Assembly: GCF_018449545.1 (NCBI RefSeq)
Contig: NZ_JAAVUR010000020.1
Coordinates: forward strand, 1-64,000
Reading direction: 5' to 3'
From: Granulicella sp. dw_53
GTDB taxonomy: Bacteria; Acidobacteriota; Terriglobia; Terriglobales; Acidobacteriaceae
DNA: 64,000 bases
Below the pieces are notes generated by a model. The model was not told the DNA's origin. It did no database searches and saw nothing but the letters and a program-made list of their open reading frames with translations. Below, piece by piece: positions 1 through 8,833 of this stretch. Each line of letters starts with the position of its first letter. Position 1 is the first letter of the stretch. A program made the position numbers and the translations under genes.

Positions 1-812
<812 letters not shown>

Positions 813-975
813 GGGGTGAATTCTAGAGCCTGTTATGAACTTGACCTAATACGCTTTGTGCTTGGCTGCGAAGAGCTTGTGCGATCGGGCAGGACTATAT
901 ATCTGCATCTGCCATCTTCGTCCTTGGATTTGCACTCCAGAGAGGGCGCAGTGAGAATGGGGGCAGGAGTGTTTC

Positions 976-2763
976 TTGCGAAAATCGATCGCTACTTTGT
1001 TGCGCTGGGGATCTTTGCATGAGGTGAAGAGCACTCTGTTGCTTACTGGGGTTTGGGTTCTTCTTCTCTACGGGTACTCGATTACAGCGGGTTTTGCGAC
1101 GTATGACGATTCCGTGATGGTTGTCGGGAATCCGGCGGCGCAGTCTGTAAGTGCCAGCCTGCAATACTTCACCAAGACGGTGTCTTTTGCTTCCGATCTG
1201 CGCAGCAGTGGCGACTCGTTCTACCGGCCTCTGTTCTGGCTGAGCCTGGGATTGGACGCCAGTGTGTGGGGGCTGAATCCGGTTGGCTTTCATGTGACCG
1301 ATCTTGTCCTGCATTGGCTCAATGGTGTCGTTCTATTTTTTATACTGCGGCGGTTGCGTTTTTCTCACGCGCTCTCTTTATTGACCGTCGTGGTTTGGTT
1401 GGGCCTGCCTATTCACTCCGAGGCTGTTGCGTGGATTGCGGGGCGCAGCTACAGCCTCTCTACTTTTTTTCTTTTGGCCGCGCTTTTGTGTGGGCAGCGT
1501 TACTTGAGTACGCGATCCGGGCTGGCATTCGGTGGCTATTTGCTGGGGGCGGTGTGCGCTCTCTTTTCGCATGAGCAAGGGATTTTGCTGCTGCCGCTGC
1601 TTGCTTTGCTGGCTGCGGTTGAAAGGGCAGAGAGGTCCAGAGGGGCGGTGCTGCTTTACTCGGGCGCGTTGGGCGTTGATGTGTTCTACCTTGCTGTTGC
1701 GCATCGGGTGGGAGCATCGGTGGTCCATCACTTTGGTGCGCTTTCGTCCATGGCGCTCTATTGGGTGAAGTACATCTGGTGGGTTCTCTTTCCGTTGCAC
1801 ATGAGCATCGAGCGCTCCACGGATGCTCCGGTGGCTGGCTGGTCTTTGAAGGCGGTGGCGGCGTTCCTTGCCGTGGGTGTTGTTGTGGGGCTGGTGGCGT
1901 TTTTTGTTCGAAGTGCTCCCAGCGTTCGCCTGGGGCTTGCATGGTTGTTTGTCTGCTTGTTGCCCTTCTCTGGCGTGGTCGTCATTTATCAGGGAATGGC
2001 TGAGCGGTTTGCGTATCTCGCGTCTGTGGGGTTGGCTCTTTGTTTGTGCTCGCTTTGTCTTAGCTTGGCGCCCAACGTGAGGACGGTCGCTCTTGCCGGA
2101 CTTGTGGTGTGGGCGGCGTGGGGAGCGGTGCGGCTCCAACTGCGGCTGTCTGACTGGCGCGATCCGGCGAGGCTGTATGAGAGCTCTTTGAAGGCGACTC
2201 CGCGCAGCTTGAAGCTTCACTACAATCTGGGGGCTTTTTGGGAAGAGGACGGGCGCTTCGGCGAGGCGCTCAACAATTATCAAGATGCATTGCAGATCGA
2301 TAGCAATTACGAGCCCGCGATCGCTGGGGAGGGGAATGCCTATCTGCAGTTGAACCAACCGGAACAGGCTCGGCAGATGTTCGAACGGGCTCTGCTGCTG
2401 AAGCGGGACGACGTCAAGACGATCAACAACTATGGGTTGTCGCTGCAGAGGCTGGGGCGGGTCAACGATGCGAAGCTGCAGTATCTGCGAGCGATTGGGC
2501 TGGCTCCTACAGACGATACGGCGTACTGCAGCCTAGCGGTGCTTTTCTTTCGTGCGGGGGCTTCCGATGTGGCGGAGATGTTGTTTAAGAAGGCGATTCT
2601 TGTGAACCAGACGGACCCGTTGCCGTACTCGAATCTGGCGGAGATCTATGCCAAGAGCGGACGTGTTGCGATGGCGCTTCCGCTCTACAGGAAGGTACTG
2701 GAGCTTGATCCAGGTGACTCTTCCGCGCTGGCTGCGCTTCAGAGCCTCAGCTCTGCGCGGTAG
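976..2763 (+). CDS. multi-pass membrane protein with C-terminal TPR repeats (TMTC-like)
   Basis: The 595-residue protein has an N-terminal membrane half of about ten hydrophobic segments (residues 15-390) and five tetratricopeptide repeats at about 411-590. A DD pair shortly after the first membrane segment, in a YDDSVMV context, and the following loop with FYRPLFWLSL resemble the DUF1736/TMTC and GT-C glycosyltransferase fold, where acidic loop residues bind a lipid-linked sugar. It may transfer sugars to proteins or lipids, but the substrate cannot be read from sequence. The start is a TTG at 976 with AGGAG seven bases upstream; a GTG at 1024 is the alternative. It stands alone on the plus strand. 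Confidence 0.7.
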   Translation: MRKSIATLLRWGSLHEVKSTLLLTGVWVLLLYGYSITAGFATYDDSVMVVGNPAAQSVSASLQYFTKTVSFASDLRSSGDSFYRPLFWLSLGLDASVWGLNPVGFHVTDLVLHWLNGVVLFFILRRLRFSHALSLLTVVVWLGLPIHSEAVAWIAGRSYSLSTFFLLAALLCGQRYLSTRSGLAFGGYLLGAVCALFSHEQGILLLPLLALLAAVERAERSRGAVLLYSGALGVDVFYLAVAHRVGASVVHHFGALSSMALYWVKYIWWVLFPLHMSIERSTDAPVAGWSLKAVAAFLAVGVVVGLVAFFVRSAPSVRLGLAWLFVCLLPFSGVVVIYQGMAERFAYLASVGLALCLCSLCLSLAPNVRTVALAGLVVWAAWGAVRLQLRLSDWRDPARLYESSLKATPRSLKLHYNLGAFWEEDGRFGEALNNYQDALQIDSNYEPAIAGEGNAYLQLNQPEQARQMFERALLLKRDDVKTINNYGLSLQRLGRVNDAKLQYLRAIGLAPTDDTAYCSLAVLFFRAGASDVAEMLFKKAILVNQTDPLPYSNLAEIYAKSGRVAMALPLYRKVLELDPGDSSALAALQSLSSAR

Positions 2764-2826
2764 ATGGTTTGTCGGGGACAGAAGAGTGAAGCCCTGCGAC
2801 GGGGATGCCGAGGCAGGGCTGGTGGT

Positions 2827-3294
2827 TTAGTCGGCGATGCCTACGTTGGGGACGTTGATGCCGAGGGCGGTGGCAAGGGCGGTCTGGTGGTCCTGTTCCT
2901 GGATGAGGATCTGGCGGATCTGCTCGGCGGTAGCGAACTCGCCTAGCTCGTCGCACTGCTTGATGCGGCGGCGGTAGTTGCGGATGGTCTCGTTCTCGGC
3001 TTCGAGGTCGAAGCGGAGCATGTCTTCGGCCTTCTCCGAGGTGCGGACGGGCTTGGGGACGGTGGTGGGCATTCCGCCGAGGTAGTCGATCTGGTTGGAG
3101 AGGATGATGGCGTGGGCGAGCTCTTCGGTGGCGTGAACCGCGAGCTCTTCGGCGATGTTCATGTAAGCCGCGCCCTTGAGGACTTGAGAGTAGTTGACGT
3201 AGGCGATGATGGCCTGGAACTCGCGGGATAGATCTTCGTTGAGGAGATCTATGAGTTTTTCGCGGGTGATGGAAGGTGCGGTTTCGTTCGGCAT
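2827..3294 (-). CDS. ferritin-like (bacterioferritin/rubrerythrin-type) di-iron protein
   Basis: A 155-residue four-helix-bundle protein. The helices carry the iron-site pattern of ferritin-like proteins: a glutamate in EFQAIIAYVNYSQ, an E..H pair in HATEELAHAIILSNQ, a glutamate in DLEAENETIRNY and an E..H pair in LIQEQDHQTAL. It probably stores iron or detoxifies peroxide in the cytoplasm; which of the two is not clear. The chosen ATG at 3294 has GGAGAG ten bases upstream; an in-frame ATG at 3339 adds 15 unconserved-looking residues and has no ribosome site. It lies 76 bases downstream of galU on the same strand, a possible but loose operon. Confidence 0.8.
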   Translation of the reverse strand: MPNETAPSITREKLIDLLNEDLSREFQAIIAYVNYSQVLKGAAYMNIAEELAVHATEELAHAIILSNQIDYLGGMPTTVPKPVRTSEKAEDMLRFDLEAENETIRNYRRRIKQCDELGEFATAEQIRQILIQEQDHQTALATALGINVPNVGIAD

Positions 3295-3370
3295 GTAATT
3301 TAGTCTCTCCGTGCTGGCCATTCTAATTGAGTGATTCAAATAGGATGCGACAGCACGGAGGGAAGTTTGG

Positions 3371-4249
3371 TTACAGGGGGAAGGTCTTGAGCCAGGCGCG
3401 GAAGTCAGGGCCGAGTTTTTCGTGCTTGAGGGCGAGCTCGACGGTGGCGCGGAGAAAGCCTTGTTTGTCGCCGGCGTCGTGGCGCTTGCCTTCGTAGCTG
3501 AAGCCGTAGACCTTCTCGAACTGGAGGAGGGCCTTGATGCCGTCGGTGAGCTGAAGCTCGCCGCCCGCGCCGGGGGTGAGCTTTTCGAGCAGCTCGAAGA
3601 TGCGCGGGGTGAGGATGTAGCGGCCGATGATGGCGTTCTGGCTGGGGGCCTCGGAGGGCTTGGGCTTTTCGACCATGTTCTTGACGGCGAGGAGGCGGGG
3701 ATTTTTGGGGTCGGGAGTGCAGTCGAGGCAGCCGTAGTTCTGGATGGCGTCGCCGGCGACGACCTCGGAGCCGAGGATGGAGGACTGGGTCTCGTTGAAG
3801 GCTTCGACCATCTGCTTCATGCAAGGGGTGGTCGCGTCGACGATGTCGTCGGGGAGGAGGACGCAGAAGGGCTCGTTGCCGACGAGTTCTTTGGCCATGA
3901 GGACGGCGTGGCCGAGGCCGAGCGCTTCGGGCTGGCGGGTGTAGGTGATCTTGGCGAGCTTGGAGACGGAGCGGGCGATCTCGAGGAGGGCGGTCTTGTT
4001 CTTGGCCGCGAGGGAGGCTTCGAGCTCGGGGGAGCGATCGAAGTGATCTTCCATGGTGGTCTTGCCGCGTCCGGTGACGATGATGATCTCGGTGCAACCG
4101 GCGGCTACAGCCTCTTCGACGCCGTATTGGATGAGGGGCTTGTCGACGAGACAGAGCATCTCTTTCGGAGTCGCCTTGGTGGCGGGAAGGAAGCGGGTAC
4201 CCATACCTGCGGCGGGGAAGACGGCTTTGCGAATTTTCATTTGCGACAT
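3371..4249 (-). CDS. galU: UTP--glucose-1-phosphate uridylyltransferase
   Basis: GalU makes UDP-glucose from UTP and glucose 1-phosphate in the cytoplasm, the donor for glycogen, trehalose and surface polysaccharides. The 292 residues are family length. The nucleotide-binding signature GMGTRFLPATK lies at the N terminus, with KPLIQYGVEEAV, the LPDD metal-site motif near residue 135, a conserved VEKPKPSEAPS and a lysine in GKRHDAGDKQGFL near the C terminus. Translation may start at the ATG at 4249 or at 4240, nine bases later; no strong ribosome site separates them. It is transcribed away from poxB, with 171 bases between the two starts. The three glycosyltransferases at 18.7-21.9 kb are plausible users of its product. 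Confidence 0.95.
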   Translation of the reverse strand: MSQMKIRKAVFPAAGMGTRFLPATKATPKEMLCLVDKPLIQYGVEEAVAAGCTEIIIVTGRGKTTMEDHFDRSPELEASLAAKNKTALLEIARSVSKLAKITYTRQPEALGLGHAVLMAKELVGNEPFCVLLPDDIVDATTPCMKQMVEAFNETQSSILGSEVVAGDAIQNYGCLDCTPDPKNPRLLAVKNMVEKPKPSEAPSQNAIIGRYILTPRIFELLEKLTPGAGGELQLTDGIKALLQFEKVYGFSYEGKRHDAGDKQGFLRATVELALKHEKLGPDFRAWLKTFPL

Positions 4250-4420
4250 TTGGGGAGGAACCTCAAAGCAAATAAGAATGTGACTCGAGTTAAGCGTAAC
4301 AAAGTGTTGCGTTTTGGACTGTGCAACGTTTGGGGCAGGACATTTGTACCTATTTCTGCGGTTTGCATCCTATGTTTTTACGGACGACGGTCCAGGGATC
4401 TTATTTGAGGAGTGGTCGAG

Positions 4421-6136
4421 ATGGCTAAGGCAGCAGAGATCTTTGTCGGGACGCTGGTGCAGGCGGGCGTGAAGCGGGTTTATGGGGTGGCGGGGGACTC
4501 GCTGAACGGGATTACAGAGGCGATCCGGGCACAGGACGGGATCGAGTGGATGATGGTGCGGCATGAAGAGGTCGCGGCGTTTGCAGCGGGGGCCGAGGCG
4601 GCGATGACGGGGGAGTTGACCGTCTGCGCGGGGAGTTGTGGGCCGGGGAATTTGCACCTTATTAATGGATTGCATGATTGTCACCGGAGCCGGCTTCCGG
4701 TGCTGGCGATTGCGGCGCAGGTGCCGAGCGCGGAGGTGGGGACAGGTTATTTTCAGGAGACGAAGCCGGAGCATCTGTTTCAGACTTGCAGCGACTTCTG
4801 CGAGGTGGTGACACAGGTGGAGCAGATTCCGCGGGTGCTGGCGATTGCGATGCGGACGGCGATTGCGAAGCGGTGCGTGGCGGTGGTGGTGATTCCGGGG
4901 GATGTGCTGACGCGGGAGTGCAGCTCGAAGGCGATCGCGCTGGGGCTGGATGGTCCGGCGGAGTCGGTGCTGCCTCCGCCACGAGCTTTGCAAGCTGCGG
5001 TAGAGCTGCTGAATGGCACCAAGAAGGTTACGATTTTGGCCGGGGCTGGATGCGCGAACGCCAGGGCGGAGGTGCTGGCGTTGGCAGAGGTGCTGCAGGC
5101 TCCGATGGTGGTGGCGCTGAGGGGCAAGGAGTATCTGGAGTATGACAATCCCTATTTTGTTGGGTTGAATGGATTGATTGGGATGACCTCGGGGCATCGG
5201 GCGGTGATGCAGTGCGATACGTTGCTGATGTTGGGGACGGACTTTCCTTATTCGCAGTTCTATCCGGAGGACGCGAAGGTGATCCAGGTGGATATTCGCG
5301 GGGAGCAGATTGGACGACGTACGAAGGTGGATGTGGGGTTGATTGGGGATGTGAAGTACACGCTGCGGGCGATGACTTCGATGTTGAAGAAGAAGAAGAG
5401 TGGGCATCTGGAGGACTCGGTGAAAGCCTTCAAGAAGGTGCGGAAGGAGCTGGACGACCGGGCGGTGGTGGGGAAGGAGAAGGTGGTGCATCCGCAGTAT
5501 CTGACGAAGCTGGTCAGTGATACGGCTGCGAAGGATGCGGTGTTTCTTTGCGATACGGGAACTCCTACGACCTGGGCGGCACGGTATCTGGCGATGAATG
5601 GACGGCGGAGGCTGTTGGGGTCATTCAGCCATGGGACGATGGCGAATGCTCTGCCCCAGGCGATCGGGGTGCAGGCGTCGAGTGGCAAGCGGCAGGTGGT
5701 GGCGCTCTGTGGCGATGGTGGGCTGTCGATGTTGATGGGGGACTTGTTGACGCTGCGACAGCAGAGGCTGCCGGTGAAGGTGGTGGTCTACAACAACGGC
5801 GCGCTGGCGTTTGTAGAGCAGGAGATGAAGGCCGCAGGGATCGATATGTATGGAACGGAGTTTGTTCCGCAGAACTTCGCGAAGATCGGCGAGGCGGTGG
5901 GGATTCGGTCGTGGCGCGTGGATAAGCCGGAGCAGGTGGGAGCGGCTCTGGCGGAAGCTTTTGCGCACGATGGTCCGGCGCTGATCGATGTGGCTGTGGC
6001 GCGGCAGGAGCTTTCGCTGCCACCGATGATCTCGGCAGCGCAGGCGGTGGGCTTCAACCTGTATATGGTGAAGGCGATGCTGCATGGGAATGGGACGGAT
6101 GTGCTGGATATGGCGAAGACGAATTTGTGGCGGTAG
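4421..6136 (+). CDS. poxB: pyruvate dehydrogenase (quinone)/pyruvate oxidase
   Basis: A thiamine-diphosphate flavoenzyme that decarboxylates pyruvate to acetate and CO2 and passes electrons to the quinone pool at the inner membrane. The 571 residues match the E. coli PoxB length. The catalytic glutamate is in VRHEEVAAFAAGAEA, and the ThDP/Mg signature begins with CGDGGLSMLMGDLLTL and ends in the NN pair of VVYNN. The C terminus ending GTDVLDMAKTNLWR resembles the region through which E. coli PoxB binds lipid, so membrane association is likely. The start is the ATG at 4421, with GAGGAG nine bases upstream, rather than the in-frame GTG at 4412 that abuts that ribosome site. The stand-alone gene suggests a role in overflow or stationary-phase metabolism. 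Confidence 0.93.
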   Translation: MAKAAEIFVGTLVQAGVKRVYGVAGDSLNGITEAIRAQDGIEWMMVRHEEVAAFAAGAEAAMTGELTVCAGSCGPGNLHLINGLHDCHRSRLPVLAIAAQVPSAEVGTGYFQETKPEHLFQTCSDFCEVVTQVEQIPRVLAIAMRTAIAKRCVAVVVIPGDVLTRECSSKAIALGLDGPAESVLPPPRALQAAVELLNGTKKVTILAGAGCANARAEVLALAEVLQAPMVVALRGKEYLEYDNPYFVGLNGLIGMTSGHRAVMQCDTLLMLGTDFPYSQFYPEDAKVIQVDIRGEQIGRRTKVDVGLIGDVKYTLRAMTSMLKKKKSGHLEDSVKAFKKVRKELDDRAVVGKEKVVHPQYLTKLVSDTAAKDAVFLCDTGTPTTWAARYLAMNGRRRLLGSFSHGTMANALPQAIGVQASSGKRQVVALCGDGGLSMLMGDLLTLRQQRLPVKVVVYNNGALAFVEQEMKAAGIDMYGTEFVPQNFAKIGEAVGIRSWRVDKPEQVGAALAEAFAHDGPALIDVAVARQELSLPPMISAAQAVGFNLYMVKAMLHGNGTDVLDMAKTNLWR

Positions 6137-6339
6137 GGTTATTCATCGTCCGTTAACCATCTGAAGACATGGATGTTTGATGGGTAGCTTTCTTTGGGTC
6201 TCGAATGCTCAACTGAGGTGAAGATACTGAGCGACGCGGGACCGCCCGGCAATCGGTAAAGCTTCCGGCACGACTGCCGATGGTTCTTAGCACCTTCGCC
6301 TCAGAGCTTGTACGCGAATCGAAGTGCGAGGGGTGCCTC

Positions 6340-6885
6340 ATGGAGACCGAGCCATATTCTTTACGCCAACTGTTCCACGAAGTGGTCGCTGAGTGCTACG
6401 TCAAACATGCTGGTATGGATGACGGAGAGGTGACGAGTTATGTCGCTGATCTGTTGACCGACTTCAGCAATGCGGATCGCTTGTACAGGCTGCGCGATGC
6501 GCAGGGGCGTCCGCTGGAGGACATGGCCACGATGCTGCTGGCGAGCGATCCGGTGCTGGGTTCGGCTCCTTCGTTCGAGGCGGAGCGCGAGATTCGTAAG
6601 CATATCGGGGACTACACGCTGTTCCATACGGGGATGTATCCGGAGCTGCTGAACTCCTGGCCGCACCAGGATGGGCAGCGGTATCTTGAGATGGTTCAGG
6701 CGGGTAAAGACAGCTACTACGTGGTGAGCCAGTTCAATGTGTTTGAGTATGCGGTGGAAGCTCCGTTGTTTGAACGGTTGGCGGAGAGCTTTGAGCTTTG
6801 TATCTATGGGTTGAATAAGGTGCGTGGGGAGTTGGAGCGATTGCATGTGCAGCGGGATCTGGAGAAGCCGACGCGGTTGATGTAA
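6340..6885 (+). CDS. conserved hypothetical protein, 181 aa
   Basis: I do not recognise a named family. The protein is soluble and mostly helical, without signal peptide or membrane segment. It has an amphipathic N terminus (YSLRQLFHEVVAECY) and a motif-like region HIGDYTLFHTGMYPELL near the middle, and ends in a basic helix. Coding is supported by composition and by GAGGGG six bases before the ATG at 6340; the open frame extends upstream to 6280 without another good start. It converges on the DUF885 gene, with a palindromic repeat between the two stops. Confidence 0.7.
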   Translation: METEPYSLRQLFHEVVAECYVKHAGMDDGEVTSYVADLLTDFSNADRLYRLRDAQGRPLEDMATMLLASDPVLGSAPSFEAEREIRKHIGDYTLFHTGMYPELLNSWPHQDGQRYLEMVQAGKDSYYVVSQFNVFEYAVEAPLFERLAESFELCIYGLNKVRGELERLHVQRDLEKPTRLM

Positions 6886-6912
6886 GGGGACGAAGTGCGA
6901 TTCGCTTCGCGA

Positions 6913-6961
6913 ATACCCCACCCTATTTGCGATGAGACTGCAAAAAGGGTGGGGCACCCGG
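6913..6961 (+). repeat. dispersed palindromic repeat, family 1, copy A
   Basis: A 49-bp element whose ends pair as CCCCACCCT with AGGGTGGGG, with inner TTTGC/GCAAA pairing. The same 49 bases occur in reverse orientation at 35951-35999, with only two adjacent mismatches. A small extra hairpin (ATTCGC..GCGAAT) flanks it on the left. It sits between two convergent genes and could end transcription of either. Confidence 0.85.
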
Positions 6962-6978
6962 TTTCGTGGCGTGGGTTA

Positions 6979-8784
6979 TTAGAGGACGGGGGAGTCGTCG
7001 TGGAGCATGACTTTGCGGATGATCTTGAGGGGGGCTGGGCCTTGGCGCATGAAGGAGTCGTGGAAGTTCTGGAGGTTGAAGGCTGTGCCTTGTTTGGCTT
7101 TGAGGTCTTCGCGGAGCTTCATGATTTCCAGCTTGCCTAAGGTGTAGTAGAGGTAGGTGGCGTCGGCGGTGCCGCGTTTGGTTTCGACGAGGCCAACGGA
7201 TGGGGATTGGTAGCCTTCTTTGACGAAGAAGGCCGCGGCCTGATCGATGGTCCAGGCGCCGGAGGGTTCGCCCTGGGCGGTGTGGAGCTTGATGGAGTTG
7301 ACGAAGCGGGCGTCGCGGAGGAGGGCGTCCTGAAGCTGGCCGAGGCGGATGAGCTTCGATTCGCGTTCGGTGAGCTTTTTGTCAGAGCCGGGTGAGCTGG
7401 AGCCGGGTGCGGCGTAGCCCTCGTCGAGCATCATCTGTTCGGTGTAGTGGGCCCAGCCTTCGATGTTGCTGTTGGATCCGACGAGCTTGCGGACCTTGGA
7501 GGGGAACTGATCCTGCCAGAGGAACTGGATGTAGTGGCCGGGGTAGGCCTCGTGGACGGCGGTGGAGATGATGGTGCCGATGTTGAACTGGGCCATGTGT
7601 TCAGCGAGGTGCTCGGGGGTCCAGCTCTTCTCGGGGAGGGTGACGTTGAAGTAGGCCTTGGTGGAGTGGGTCTCGAAGGGGCCGGGAGGGTCCATGGAGG
7701 CGGAGGTGGTGGCGCGCATGAAGGGCGGCGTCTCTTCGAGGGTGGGCTCGACCTTGGAGGGAACGGTGATGATGTGGTGGGTCTGGATGAAGTCGACGAG
7801 ACTGGCGAAGGTGTCCTGGAAGGCGCTGAGGAGCTTGTCGGGCGCGGGGTGGATGGTGGCGAGCTCGGCTAGGACCTGGTCGGGGGTCTTGGAGGGGTCG
7901 AGCTCGTGGGCGATGCGTTTGAACTCGGCCTGGTTCTTGTGGAGGTCGGTGTAGGCGATGTCGAGGAGGCGGTCGAGGGGGATGTCGACGGCTTCGTCGT
8001 AGAGGAGCTTCTTGCGGAAGGTGTCGGGGCCTAGGCGGTAGTCCCCGTTGGAGCGAGGGAGGAGGTCGGACTTCATCCAGGCGCCGTAGTCCTTGAGCGC
8101 TTCGATGACGGCGGCGTTGGACTTGGCGAAGGCGGCTTTGGCGTTGGCGTCCGTAGCGTCTGCGAAGGCCGAGGGGACGTCTTTCTGGAAGAAGCTGACG
8201 AGGCCGTCGATCTGTTCGAGGGCGATCTCGGTGAAGATCTTGGGCGGGTTCTTGAGGTTCTTGCGGGCTTCGAGGAGGACGGCGGGCATCAGCTTTTCGC
8301 GTTCGACGGCGGCGCGGAGGCGGGTGTTGACGGGGGCGTAGGGGCGCTCCATGAGGACGAAGACGCTGCCGGTGATGCCGGAGGAGTAGTTGTCGGGGTT
8401 CTTCTCCCAGTTGCGGATGACCTCGAGGGAGAGAAGCTGGGAGCGGATGCTGGAGAGGAGGATGTCGCGGTCAGCGGCGATGGAGGCGTCGAGCGCCGCG
8501 GGGTCGATGGCGGCGATCTTCTTCTCGTACTCGTGGAGTGCGGCGACCTGCTTCTGGATGGTGGCGGCGGAGTAGTCCTCGAGTTGGGTGTCGTACTGGT
8601 GGAGGCCGACGGCGGTGCCTGCGGTTGGGGAGAAGTGGAAGTAGACGTCGTTGAAGTACTGGTCGGAGAAGAAGGAGAAGGTCTGGACCGCTCCGTCGGC
8701 GGAGAGGCGCTGGGCTGGAGCGGTGGGGGCGAGAGACAGGGCTGTGGCGAGCGCCGAGATGGCGAATTTGAAGAAGCGTGACAT
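6979..8784 (-). CDS. secreted DUF885 family protein (HExxxH metallopeptidase-like)
   Basis: A 601-residue exported protein: positively charged start, hydrophobic segment and an Ala-rich cleavage region ending around residue 25 (PTAPAQ). Near residue 410 it has AVHEAYPGHYIQ, the HEAxPGH motif of DUF885 that resembles the zinc site of gluzincin peptidases, followed about 40 residues later by GWAHYTEQMMLDEGY, whose glutamate is a likely third ligand. Length and domain spread fit the family. Members are thought to be peptidases or carboxypeptidases, but the substrate is unknown here. It lies 49 bases downstream of treA on the same strand and may be co-transcribed with it. Confidence 0.85.
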   Translation of the reverse strand: MSRFFKFAISALATALSLAPTAPAQRLSADGAVQTFSFFSDQYFNDVYFHFSPTAGTAVGLHQYDTQLEDYSAATIQKQVAALHEYEKKIAAIDPAALDASIAADRDILLSSIRSQLLSLEVIRNWEKNPDNYSSGITGSVFVLMERPYAPVNTRLRAAVEREKLMPAVLLEARKNLKNPPKIFTEIALEQIDGLVSFFQKDVPSAFADATDANAKAAFAKSNAAVIEALKDYGAWMKSDLLPRSNGDYRLGPDTFRKKLLYDEAVDIPLDRLLDIAYTDLHKNQAEFKRIAHELDPSKTPDQVLAELATIHPAPDKLLSAFQDTFASLVDFIQTHHIITVPSKVEPTLEETPPFMRATTSASMDPPGPFETHSTKAYFNVTLPEKSWTPEHLAEHMAQFNIGTIISTAVHEAYPGHYIQFLWQDQFPSKVRKLVGSNSNIEGWAHYTEQMMLDEGYAAPGSSSPGSDKKLTERESKLIRLGQLQDALLRDARFVNSIKLHTAQGEPSGAWTIDQAAAFFVKEGYQSPSVGLVETKRGTADATYLYYTLGKLEIMKLREDLKAKQGTAFNLQNFHDSFMRQGPAPLKIIRKVMLHDDSPVL

Positions 8785-8790
8785 GCGGGG

Positions 8791-8825
8791 ACGGGCCTCT
8801 GGAGACAGTGTAATCGGAGGCCCGT
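8791..8825. other. hairpin in the treA-DUF885 gap
   Basis: ACGGGCCTC at 8791-8799 pairs perfectly with GAGGCCCGT at 8817-8825 across a 17-base loop. A T run follows on the plus strand only, while both flanking genes run on the minus strand, so it is not a classical terminator for treA. It would lie in the 5' untranslated region of the DUF885 gene. Confidence 0.5.
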
Positions 8826-8833
8826 TTTGTTGG

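Noticed and set aside
1378..2358. 326-residue frame opposite the TPR membrane protein
   Set aside because: Arg/Gln/His-rich shadow of a gene with clear membrane segments and TPRs on the other strand.
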